Source: Hysterangium stoloniferum (taxonomy: Eukaryota; Basidiomycota; Agaricomycetes; Hysterangiales; Hysterangiaceae). Taken from it: 64,000 nucleotides of DNA. Shown here one piece after another: positions 10,665-21,404 of the stretch; position 1 is the first letter of the stretch, and each line of letters begins with the position of its first letter. The notes below the pieces were generated by a model, which saw nothing but the letters and a program-made list of their open reading frames with translations, made no database searches and had not been told where the DNA came from. The translations under genes were made by a program, and so were the position numbers. Location: assembly GCA_015178975.1 (NCBI GenBank), contig WHVD01000137.1, positions 62,001 to 126,000 on the forward strand, given 5' to 3'.

Positions 10665-11843
10665 ATGGCTGTCCCCGTGTCGCATCCTAGAGTCCCCATC
10701 GTGGATCCCTTAGATCCTACCTTGTACAAAATGAAAGCAGAGGAAGCAGTATTCATGAAGGATCAAACAGGTATCAAAGGTGACGAGGAGCTTAAAAATC
10801 ACATTCTAACAGTGCAAGCTGAAGCATATGCGGTACGTTGAGATCCTTCACGGCTGAGAGAAGAAACCGATCAGCTCATGGCGTCGACATCGTAGATCTA
10901 CCCATATCCTTGCATTCGACGTATGAGCTTCCTCACGTGAGTGAATCGGAAACATTCATATGAATTACGCTCATGCAAGCATTTCTATGCATCTTCACTC
11001 AGGTTCAAGCTTGCAGGTTATCCTGCCTACGAGACGGTCCTTAAAATAGGGAAAGAACGGCCCAATGCAGTATTCCTGGATTTGGGATGTTGCTGTGAGT
11101 AGTTCATTGATAACTGACCGGGATTCTGAATTATCCTAACTTATATGAAGTCGGAAACGATGCACGCAAGGCTGTTGCAGACGGATACCCGATTCAGAAC
11201 GTTCTGCTTAGCGACCTGCAGCCTCGTATTTGTCCCGTTCACCCTCCCAGTAGTTCAATCATACTAATTTGTGTGGTGCATAGGATTCTATGATCTGGGG
11301 CATAGGCTTTTTAAGACGGATCAGAATACATATCCTATTCACTTTCTGCAGGGTGACATCCTCGACGCCGACTTCCTTTCTCCTGCAAGCGGGGTAATAT
11401 CAACACAAATTGAAGGTCAACCACCGTCTCTAGACACGCTTACTTCCTTAATACCTCTGCAACGCCACATCTCGGTCATCCATATCTCATCGTTGTTCCA
11501 CCTCTTTGACGAGTCCCAACAGCATAAACTGGCACATTCTCTTGGCGCGCTGCTCTCCCCACTCCCAGGATCAATAATCTTAGGGTCCCAAGTCGGCGCC
11601 CCAGACGAACAGGATGAAAGCTGGGGAAGGGAGAGGAAGGACTTTTCGAGGGTTCTTCCCGGTTTTGCGCATTCCCCGGCTAGCTGGGAAGCCATGTGGG
11701 TGGGAGAAGACGGCGTTTTTAAGCCTGAGGAAGTTGTGATTGACATCCGCGCGAACCTATCCTATGCAGAGAATCCCGCTCGGGCTAGGCGGGGTGAAAG
11801 TAATGAATTCTTTTTCCTGACATGGAGTATAACGAGGGCATAG
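10665..11843 (+). CDS. SAM-dependent methyltransferase-like protein
   Basis: Five exons (10665-10832, 10895-10935, 11003-11094, 11151-11225, 11284-11843) give 311 codons in one frame across GT-AG introns of 55-70 nt. The product resembles a small methyltransferase family common in agaricomycetes. Motif I is VFLDLGCCFGNDARK (about residues 95-110), followed by VLLSDLQ, the acidic motif II region, then GDILDADFLSP and the ISVIHISSLFHLFDE block (motif IV-like), ending at ITRA. The N-terminal YPYPCIRRMSFL segment is also typical. The substrate is unknown; relatives often lie near secondary-metabolite genes, but no such cluster is seen here. It is the intact member of a three-copy family: an inverted sister with a frameshift lies at 9173-10356 and a decayed piece at 8086-8335. 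Confidence 0.85.
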
Positions 11844-12400
11844 CTTTTCTGTAGCGTAATAAAAACTGTAGATGGAAGGCTGCTCCCGGTCGCGAATTGT
11901 GATACTTATTTCATAAACGTATTCGCGAGTTTTTAATCTTGATTCTTAAACGAGTCTCCAGCATCTTCAAACTCACCAGTAAATGTCACATTGAACTCAT
12001 AGTTCCAGCATCCTACGCACTTGACTTTTTTATTTATTTTTAAATTCCATTCTTACCTATTAAGACCGTGTCCTACATAAGATAATACATAGGACCGTGC
12101 AACATAAGTAAGGGTGATTCACGAGGCAGGTTCGGCGTTACACTTGACGTTAACACAGCTAGCTAAACCTTATGAAACTACAATATATCACAAAGGCACA
12201 ATGATCTAGTGTACCCTAGCTAACTAAACAAACAAACATCGGGTCAAATCTTCTTTTTCCAGTATTATAGTAAAAATGCCAGCCATGGGACTCCATGTGT
12301 GCGGCTTGTATATATATGGGAAGAAAGTGTGTCTGAATCGGGATTAAACCTACATAAGCGGAACCTAATCGCCACTACGATACCCGAAGGACTTTTTCCA
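11844..12400. other. Intergenic, end of the inverted duplication arm
   Basis: No gene. The homology of the inverted arms runs on to about 12000: TGACATTTACTGG and the ATGAGTTCAATGT stretch (read on the minus strand) match ACATTTGCCGGG and ATGAGTTCAATGT near 9030-9060. Beyond that I see only AT-rich sequence. Confidence 0.5.
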
Positions 12401-13333
12401 ATGTCGCAGTATTTTCGTCCCCCACGGCCTACCATATCATCTACACCGACAGAGAGCCAAATCCAGGAGTTTTTTCATCTCAGAAATCACACTGATGAAG
12501 AGTTAAATAATCAGATGGCATCTTCTTCAACCCTAATCTTCCCCACCGCTCCATCTCAGCGACGATCCAGCAGCTCTGTGGATACTCGGCTGAGTTTGTC
12601 GGATTCAACTCCAAGTTTCCCCACGGACGCGAGTATCGAGAGCTTGTTGAGCTGTAATCAGCGTGGGGAGGGGCCGATCACAAGAAATGGTACACAGGAG
12701 AGTTGGCAAGCTGTCTCCCGTACCCTTCTTGATGCACGGGATCGTACGTGGGACGCAATGATGTTGGAGGAAACATTCTCATTATCAGAATCGGAGCTTG
12801 ATAGTGGATATATTAAACCCCTGTTTGCCACGCGTTTAACATCGAGTAGCCCCCCTGGACAAAGTTCATCTGGCATCCGATCGCGTACATCATCCAGCTT
12901 GAGCTCTCCATTTTCTCGACTTCTATCCGTCACCCCGCAACTTCCTTTTCGTCTCCCATTTTTATCCTTTCTACAGAGCTGCCTCACTCTCGACGAATCC
13001 ACACTACATCTCATTTCTCGCTCACCCGACCCTCACAATTCTGTTCTTTTCTCTGTATCGCCTGGAGTTCCCCCGCCATTAGAGGATGAGGCAGAACCTG
13101 CTCACGGAGTTATAAGGCTCCTTTTGTTCAACCCAGATAAACCAAAAAGTACTGCTCTGCTGAGGGCGAGCATCGATCCGTCTGAAACTCCCAGGGAGGC
13201 CAATCCGCTGTTACTTAATCCGGCGCAGACTGCCGTTTGGCGACTAGTGGAGTTAGTTATTGAAGGGGGCGTCAGAGTGTGGAAGGAAGTGAAAGCCTGG
13301 GACTCGGGTGAAGCAAGAATCGTTGGTCTCTAA
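12401..13333 (+). CDS. Conserved-looking hypothetical protein, serine-rich
   Basis: A single open frame of 310 codons from MSQYFRPPRPTI. An upstream ATG at 12299 would add 34 residues, but these look unlike coding sequence, so I prefer 12401. I do not recognise the family. The N-terminal 130 residues are rich in serine and proline and probably disordered. The middle has a hydrophobic, leucine/phenylalanine-rich stretch (FRLPFLSFLQSCLTL, about residues 185-205). The C-terminal third (VIRLLLFNPDK, TAVWRLVELVIEGGVRVWKE) looks like a folded domain. No signal peptide, clear membrane span or catalytic motif is visible. It lies 363 bp upstream of NCA2 on the same strand. Confidence 0.65.
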   Translation: MSQYFRPPRPTISSTPTESQIQEFFHLRNHTDEELNNQMASSSTLIFPTAPSQRRSSSSVDTRLSLSDSTPSFPTDASIESLLSCNQRGEGPITRNGTQESWQAVSRTLLDARDRTWDAMMLEETFSLSESELDSGYIKPLFATRLTSSSPPGQSSSGIRSRTSSSLSSPFSRLLSVTPQLPFRLPFLSFLQSCLTLDESTLHLISRSPDPHNSVLFSVSPGVPPPLEDEAEPAHGVIRLLLFNPDKPKSTALLRASIDPSETPREANPLLLNPAQTAVWRLVELVIEGGVRVWKEVKAWDSGEARIVGL

Positions 13334-13696
13334 AGAAAACACATAATTTATCAGAATTGATAGACTGTTTGTACTAAGTATCTTGTTTTTTTTTTGGTAT
13401 CTGTTCATTATTCTCCAATTATATTTTGTCTTTTGCCAAACAAATTGCCACTTTCGAGATTATGAGAAGACCTCCCTTTACTGACCAGAATCATCAGATT
13501 GATTGACCAGCAATGTGACGGTGGTAAAAATCAATCGAACGAAGGCTTTTGTTGATGAAAAACAGATGACATAAATATACATTCACAAATTTCCAAACAG
13601 TTTTTGGGGGTTGAACATATCACTTGTCAGTGTCACGGGTTGTCACATCAGTGTCAGCTCCTTTAGACACAAGTTTCAGAATTTAGAGCCCGTGAA

Positions 13697-15825
13697 ATGT
13701 CTACATTAGCGGTCCACCAGACTGAACAACTACTACATGATGCATTGTTATCACCCCGACGCTCACTTCCCTCTTCACCATCTGCGGGAATTCACCCCAC
13801 AACCTCAGACAAAACACAGAGGCTTCACTCTCTTTTAGCCAGCTTCAAAGCACCTGTAAATCCCTCTCTCGTTCAGGAGACTATCGATATTCTGAAGAAA
13901 GATGGCTTGGGTATTGCTTCCGTTACCGGAAACAATGAAGATGAGATGATGTTGCGAGAAGCGGCAGTTGCAGCGATCGCTGCGTCAATTTATGGTCGTA
14001 TTTTGGATACGTTGCTTCACCAGGCTACTGAGGCTGATACAGAAGCTAATTGGTGGATAATTAAGTCATTTAATATGTCCTGGTAGAACCTAAAGTGACA
14101 ATTTTAGGTGGGCCGAAACAGAGCGATCACGACAAGGGCTGATCTGGTATATGATCGAAAGTATGTGATATGTTATCATTTTGCTTTACGCATCACGTAT
14201 TTTCTAAGCGTTACCAATGCGCTTAACACGCGTTTTCAAAACAATCCTTCGTGCTCTCCGGGCCAGAGACTTAGCAATAAGACCACAAGCGTTCACACCC
14301 TATTCTCTCCGCAAACTATTCCCTTCCACATCCTCAAGACCGTCCCGACTTGCTGTGTCGTTCTTTCCCCATCTATCCCGCCAACCTAGTATGTTTTCCC
14401 GTTCCCCCTTTGAACTTACCCGTCAAGAATGCCGTGTGCGTCGCCAAGCACTTGAGAAAATCCGAGATGACCGTGCGGAACGTCTAGGCATACTCGCTGC
14501 ATCTCGCCCGAACACCCTTCACAATACTTCCGATCTAACTACATTTGTTGCTACGCTGGATCGTATCATGGAAGACTCTAGCAGCACAGAAACACCAGGG
14601 CATGAAAACGCACTTATTGCCACTTTATCTGTTATAAACGATACGGGGATAGCACAAGCATCACACATGTATGAACTAGGTATATCATACCTCAGGAAAC
14701 CATCACGTTTAACTAGAATGTGGCCTCGTCTTCTCGTAATTCCACCAGCCACCATTGTTATTTTCCGGTTGATTTACGGATCTGAAAGAACTCTTTCTGA
14801 CCATGCGGTTCAAATTGCGGAGACTGCGGCCGGATTCTGGCGGAATTATCTTGTCCAACCGGTCAGAGATATATTAGATACCGTTCGGACTGGAGGTGAA
14901 GAGGGTGCGAGGATTGTTAGTCCGGAAGGTCTTAAGGCAGATATGGAGGTAATCATATATTTATTTATTGTATGTGTACCTACTTATCCGCTATTTATGG
15001 AGTCGTTGGAGCGGATGGCCCTCGCTCTTAGCAAAGAAAAATATAACTTCACATCTGCCGAGCTCGAAAACCTGTCGATGCACATCAGACGGGGAGACTT
15101 GACCCCAGTCTTAAAGGTTTACGAAGAGGATCTTAAAACGCCGTTAAAATCTGCTTTGGCAGGCTCGTTAATCCGCTCTCTATTGATCCAGATACAAAAA
15201 ATGAAAGTGGGTTTTATTCCTTGTGCAATTGTATTTCAATATCAGGTATCTCACAGCCATTCTCTAGGTAGATGTGGATGTAGCCCTATCTGGAATCGAC
15301 AAACTACTCAAATCCCAAGAATTAACATTCGCCTTTGTCGGTGTCGCACCAGCGTTAGCTGTCGTTTATACCCTTTTCGGATGGACAAAACATATTTGGC
15401 TATCTGGCCACGGACGAGGAAAATATGGTGGAAAGGGAAGGCGCCAGTCCGTCTGGCTTTGTATGAGGTAAATAGCTGCACCTTCCAGACTAATATGTGA
15501 GGAGTAACTGACTGGCTTCAGACGTATCGAACGTCTTCTCGTTTTGTCGTCCACTCGATCGCCATCCACAGCATCAACACCCTCGAATACTGGTACCTCT
15601 TTGACCGCACTAGATCAGGGACTCATTCTTGTATCTGTCGCACAGCTTCGGAGTTATGCGGAGAGGTATATCCCTGCACGGTCAAGACTGCGTGAGGAAT
15701 TTCTTGCGGATGTATCTGACTTGGAAGATACCAATTTGGGGAGAACCGAAAAGATGGATGTGGTTCATAGGATGTGGCGATCTTGGGGACAAGTTTTGGG
15801 TTGGACTTCCATAGTGGAGAAATAA
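13697..15825 (+). CDS. NCA2: NCA2-like mitochondrial protein
   Basis: Nuclear control of ATPase protein 2, a mitochondrial protein needed in yeast for correct expression of the mtDNA-encoded ATP synthase subunits 6 and 8. Six exons fit one frame: 13697-14052, 14108-14160, 14209-14948, 15003-15206, 15268-15467, 15522-15825, about 618 residues, the usual fungal length. Visible family marks: SRLTRMWPRLLVIPPATIV, RNYLVQPVRDILDTVR, MALALSKEKYNF, the KTPLKSALAGSLIRSLLIQ helix, then the membrane segment FAFVGVAPALAVVYTLFGW and the C-terminal RMWRSWGQVLGW. Introns are 48-61 nt. The N-terminal part before residue 130 is weakly conserved in the family, so the first exon is less certain than the rest. 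Confidence 0.92.
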
Positions 15826-16226
15826 TCATTTTACGGCTTTTTTTGTTTCAATTTTCATCTATTATGGCACACCCTATGTAGGATAATACATACTAAGCTA
15901 AGATATTTAGGGGTAAGATGGATATTAAATCTCTTAATATATTTAGGCTGCTTCAAGCCGCTTGTTCGCTCCTATTGCTCACTTCACTAATTGCCAAAGA
16001 CTGTTTGTTGTGAACCCGTACTGAACAATCTAATAGTATCCTCTTCTCTTGAATTGCCCTCACATATGTAATTTGTCTAATTAAATGCTCCGGCCAACTT
16101 ATACCAACTTATTTGTCTCATCTCTCTCTGTTGATGTCAATGAGGAAGAACTGTCGATTTACTAAAGTATATATTTTTATCAATTTTTTGTACTTGGATT
16201 ACTTGCAGTATCACAATTCACGCGTT
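15826..16226. other. Intergenic between convergent genes
   Basis: AT-rich, no gene; it holds the 3' ends of NCA2 and of the minus-strand permease. No repeat was recognised. Confidence 0.6.
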
Positions 16227-18842
16227 CTACGAGACAGTCTGTACATTATAATCATCCGACTTCTTATCATCCTCAGAGACCTGCTTTGATTTTTCCTCCG
16301 AGTTATCAGGGATATCCTCTGCCAGTATGGTCTCATCCATAAACGTTTCTCGTGCAGGGAATACGTAGGATAGGAAAAGATATATAGATCCGCCTACAAA
16401 ACAACCGAAAAGGAAGCTTATGTCCTATAATTAGGCCAATAATCAATGTTGTTAGCCCCCTTCTCTTACTTTGGCAAATTGAGGAAGATTGAACATACGT
16501 AAAGATGCCCTGTTCCAGCAGCTTTGATGGAGGGCGTTATTGCCTGTGCTAAACCCGGTATCATTGGAGGGACGGTAAGAAGCATTGCCACCAATGCTCG
16601 CCAGTCTTTTTAGGGGATGAACAAGTATGATTTTAAATTAGAAATCCATCAACTCACTGATACCATAATTATACCAGTATCTGCCGTACGGGCGGTACAT
16701 GGAGGGAACATCCACTTTCTGTTTGTGAAGAATCCTACACGCCCATGTACTCGAATCAGGGGATACAACTCGGTAAAGAGTAAGGTTTGAACCCACCAGT
16801 AATCCGAGACCATTATTCCGATAATTGGTGCAATGAATACAGTGTAGCCACTCATGAAATTCAAGAAGCTCAGAGCGTTGGCGAGCACGAGCCAGGGAAC
16901 ACAGACCCAACCACCGATGATTGCACAGAGGATGGATCCCCGACGGAGATTGACATAACGGGGGAAGAGAGCTGAAAAGTCGTTGGCGGCAGATAGGGAA
17001 TTCTATAGGTGGGGGGTACCAGTGAGCTTTGGTTTGGTATGTGCTTACATGTTGGAGGGTCAAAACTTACGGCGGAGATGTTCGTTCCCCTGTCGTAGAA
17101 CGTCAGGATGGACAATGCATGTGTGGTCTATGAAAAGAATATATTAAACTCACAGTGTGGCCAGAGCAAATGAGAATGCGACGAAAAATGTTGCTGGACG
17201 GTTATCCCAGTTATCGATTAACCTTAGTGGATCCCAGAATAGCTCTCCGCCGTCTTGAAAAGAAGAATCGAATAAGCGTTGTATTGATTGATCAGAGAGG
17301 GGCACAGAGTAAATGAAACTCACAGAGCACTGAGCCCGCAGAAGTTACGACAATTCCAAAAAATCCGATGATCGTAAACATGACAGGAATGATGACGATT
17401 TGGATGTATGTATCGGACGGCTTGCGTGCGTACCGAGTGAAATCGGGAATGCTGTGTGGGTGAATATGTTAGAAATCAAGTGTACACTTACACACTATTT
17501 AGGAAGGTATAAATACTAACTTGACCTATGACAATATTCATTAGTGTCTTCGCCGCACATAAGTTTATTAAAATCACTTACCGCTAAAGTCGCATAATTG
17601 CCTATCACGGCATTCATAGAACTATTAATGATTAACAATTCAGCTTATTAACAAAGGCGAAGATATACCTCAACCACGCCCAACTTCTGGCAGATCCCTG
17701 CAAAGTTCCCGTCTGAGAAAATATAGGCCCACCACCCGTCTTTGCGAATGCCCAGATCATCATCGCAAGGCCGCAACTAGGGGCAATGACTAATTGCAAT
17801 GTGCGGTAAGAACACAAAAAATATTAAGAATATGCGGTTATAACTCACTTCCTTTGGCCAAAAATAGATATCTTAGCTGTTTGTTACCGTTCGTGTTATA
17901 TGCATGTTCCCGAGCTTAATTAATATAATAATGTGCGAGAAGCGTACCTGATTCGGACGAAGAAGTAAGAATGGAAGCTGGATGAGCCAGAAAAGGAAGT
18001 AGCTAAGCATTCCTTGCTATGGCAGCATCCCGAAGATTAGAAAGGAGTAGAATGGTAGTTGGAGCGGGAATCTTACGGATGTTATTCCAGCATTTGCAGG
18101 GAGATGGTTGGGGATGTTTCTGTAGCTGGGCCATATTGCCTATTCGTCTATTTAGTGATAATTTTGAATCGTGGGTGACCTGGCCGACATACCCTCAGCA
18201 TTTGGGTTACACATTCTCCACCGTTGGCACCTTGAACACCCATCCAGAAACAGGCGAGGATGGCACGGCTGAAAATGCTCCAGTCTGGTAGGACATCCGC
18301 GTAAGCTCTTTGCAACAAATCAAGAGAGATATAGAACATACAAGCGAGGCCGAAGCCCATGGATGAACGGTTCAAGACGGGGAAAGGGATATGTAGTCGT
18401 GCGCCAGTGATACCGTTCAGCACGATCGCCACCATGGTCTATCGATGGTCGATCAGTCAATTACACATAGTCTAAATAAGTTGAAGTGCTATATACAATG
18501 GCATATCCAACCAAAATAATGGGAATAGCATCCTTCCACGAGAGTCCAATGGCGAGGATGGAGCTAGCGATTTCCCAGGTCGCAATACTTCACAAAAAGG
18601 GAAAATTTAACAGTAAGTCGGCGTGATGACGCGACGTGGATATATTAGCCAATTCACCTAAACGCATCGCTCAACCAGTACGCGAAATACGCAAACATCC
18701 CCCATGTGCGTCTTTCTGGCGGCACAGGGTCAAGGTCTCGATTTGACCAGTGTGTTCCCGGAGGAGCAAAGCTAGAAGGAGATTTCTCGACCTCTAACTT
18801 GACTAGGAATTGTTCGAAGAGACCTTTCTCAGAGGACGGCAT
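16227..18842 (-). CDS. NCS1-family nucleobase (uracil/allantoin-type) permease
   Basis: A plasma-membrane transporter of the NCS1 family (Fur4/Dal4 type), which imports uracil, allantoin or related compounds with protons. The start is chosen at MPSSEKGLFEQF. Early family marks are NRDLDPVPPERRTWG and the first membrane segment MFAYFAYWLSDAF. Then come ILVGYAIVAIVLNG, the ARLHIPFPVLNRSSMG block, FWMGVQGANGGECV, and near the C-terminus FLNFMSGYTVFIAPIIGIMV followed by DVPSMYRPYGRYWYNYG. It ends in an acidic cytosolic tail (DETILAEDIPDNSEEK to NVQTVS). The gene is split by many short introns; I did not place every border, so length is estimated at 550-600 residues. The substrate cannot be told from the sequence. 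It is followed on the same strand by the phosphate carrier. Confidence 0.88.
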
Positions 18843-19392
18843 CGTGGACGTGAACGTGGAAGAATTAACATTGGCGTTTCGTTTATATAGAAGACTGATA
18901 TAGATAACGATAACTATAGCCGCCGGTAATTCGGAAGCAAATTGAAGATTCTCACAGAATGACACCGTGGTCGTAGTAGCCTGACACATGAGTGATAAGT
19001 CCAAGTACATGGAGGAGGGAGTATTGGGATTAATTATGGAGTAAGTTCGGGCGAATAGATAGTAGCAGTCACACGAGCCATCGAGATCCTATTACTGTAA
19101 TCCTCATTTATTACATAGTTTATTCAGAATTATTACCGCACAGTTCTCACAGAACGCCCCAGCCGCTACCGCGAGCAGATACTGGCCTAGGCTTCCTAGC
19201 GTTTAGATACCTATTTATATTTCCTAGATCATTTGTATTATCTAGTATTCATTCTAATATAAGTCGTAAGGAAAAAGGAGACATAAGAGAACATAAGAGA
19301 TACATCATTTCACAGCTGATTGGCCTTAGGTTTTTTGCCTTTATAATCTTTATGATTTTTATGTATTTCTATTCCTGGAGGAGAACCAAGCG
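18843..19392. other. Intergenic, upstream of the permease
   Basis: No gene recognised. An open frame continues upstream of the chosen permease start (to about 19010) but looks non-coding. The rest is AT-rich. Confidence 0.5.
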
Positions 19393-20936
19393 CTATATAA
19401 CATTGACATAAGTAGCATGATCGAAATAAACCTGCAGCGAACCGATTGACTCGCCTTTTTTGATTTCACCATAAATCAAGAATTGCCCAGCGACAAGGCC
19501 AGCAGTCATAATCATTCTGGGCCCCAAGCCAGCCCATATTCCGATAGGCCCAGTCTGTCGTGCAAGAGTGACCAGCCGGTAGGTCATGGAACCAGTGGGA
19601 CCATGACCTTTGTTAATCTACGAGATAAAAGGCTCCCCGTCAGCTTTAATCGTGCATTTAGGGTTTATCCCAAGGTCTGACCTGGCTAAGTAGGGTGTCT
19701 GCTGGCTGAGGAGGGTGTATCTTATCAGCTTTGCAAATTTTCAGTAAGACATAATGATGCACACATGGCTCAAGATAGCGGCCGCGAAACCCGCGACGAT
19801 ACCAGAGCCAAGGTCAATAGTGAACCTTCCCGATGAGCCCATGTTTCGCTTCGTTTCTTCTGAGAGTCTTCGAAATGCGACTTCATGGCAGAATTCGTTC
19901 ACTGTAAACTATGAAAATCCAGAGATCATTCTGTGAATTATGAGTTCGGATGAGAGCGGTCAAAATCACTTACTTGTCCAATTGCATATGGTATTTGTCT
20001 GGTCACAGGATCACTCAGAAAAGAACTGGGCATTCGAAAGACGACACGAACTTGCATATAATAGGCAAAAATCCCGCATACATCTCCCTTATTCCTCCTT
20101 CGCGTGCTAATCTTGCAAAACCTGTCATCAAGCCAGATGCGTAAGTGCGATCTGATACTAATCTAATTCTCGTGGCTTCTAGGGGTGTGAGCAGAATATC
20201 TGCAAAAAATCTGGAAGTCCGTTGGTAATGTTATACGTGCTACCAATGTCAAATATTTCATTGGCTTACTCGGCTACGCTTGAGGCACCAAGATATATCG
20301 CCGTTCTATGCTTTACAGCGTCTTCTTGCGACCCCGCCACCTCTACGAATTTCTTCTTCCAGAACCTGTCAGGTAATTAGGAAATCGCTATCTCTGGGTG
20401 TCTTGCTAATTCCGCTAGCCATACTTACTCATATCCGCTGAACTTGGCGCCACCTTGTACGAGATATCCCACTGCTGTTGGACCAAAGCCTGTCAACAAG
20501 CCTCGCGGGCCCTCTGCCGCAACGATCTTTTGGCCAGCTGCGAACAAAGAATGCCGTGCAAGAGACGGATCAATCTGGATCCGCGTCTTTACCACGTCAA
20601 TCGCTATCCGTCATTAAAAAATGCATGAAATAGGTGTAACCTCCCAGCACAACAGTGTCCAACTCACGAGTCATAGCTGCATGAGTCATTCTATGCGGTA
20701 ATAATGACATTCATTTTGTCAAAGTTCTGATTCCACTGGCATTAACTTACGCGCAACATAATGCACCTGTAATTCACGGGAGGAGATTGGAATGTTTTCT
20801 TTCGCCTGAATTCTGATCCGACATACCAGCAACGAAGAACTGAGAGTAATCCTTGACTGTAAACTGTGGTACAAGTGGCTTAGTCGATGCCACTCTCCTG
20901 GACTCTGAAGGCTTTTCTATGGCCATAGGGTGGCTT
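19393..20936 (-). CDS. MIR1: Mitochondrial phosphate carrier
   Basis: An inner-membrane carrier that brings phosphate with protons into the matrix for ATP synthesis. It starts MAIEKPSESRRVASTK. Family marks read along the exons: KDYSQFFVAG, the HAAMT repeat 1 region, FGPTAVGYLVQGGAKFSGYE-like sequence near 20470, KKKFVEVAGSQEDAV, LGASSVAE, then the second repeat signature TPLEATRIRLVSD, NEFCHEVAFRRLSEETK, and the third repeat with GIVAGFAAAILSH. The third P-x-D signature (PADTLLSQ) sits alone on a 24-nt exon at 19682-19705. After GQFLIYGEIKK the tail (GESIGSLQVYFDHATYVNVI) departs from the usual short end of the family. Many short introns are present; length is about 310-330 residues. Confidence 0.9.
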
Positions 20937-21404
20937 CAAGATATGCTACAAATAAGACGATAGAAGGGTCTAAAGACGATCGTAGAGACCCGGAGGCTCT
21001 TCATTTACCAAGAGGTGCTATGACGTCACATGGAAATATACCGATTAGGGGCAACTTAATGACGCCAAGAACGTCTCAATAAAATGGAGCATCCATGTAG
21101 TATTAAGCAACCAGTGTAATCCTGTACAGAAGATGGAACCTATGGCATAACTTCAAGTACTGGAGAGAACATAATGCAAGGAGTTTACAGAAGTACGAAT
21201 AATCGATTGACTCCAGAGAATCAAGAGCGTAACACTAGAGAGGGTTATAATAACAGGGTACCATTTCCAAAATTACAGAGATGTATGCAGAATTCGGCCC
21301 TAAGGTCGTCCGTGGTGATTGGTGATTGATAATGCCAATGAGGAAAAAGAACGATCGTGGAAAAGTGATGAAAGAAATGAGAGAGAACATAGGGAAAGGA
21401 GCAA
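20937..21404. other. Intergenic between tandem minus-strand genes
   Basis: No gene recognised. It holds the 3' region of the RasGEF and the promoter of the phosphate carrier; a TGACGTCA (CRE-like) site lies at about 21021-21028, some 90 bp upstream of the carrier start. Confidence 0.5.

Noticed and set aside
12299-12400. Longer start for the serine-rich hypothetical protein
   Set aside because: The extra 34 codons lack coding character, and the ATG at 12401 fits the start of the proline/serine-rich part better.
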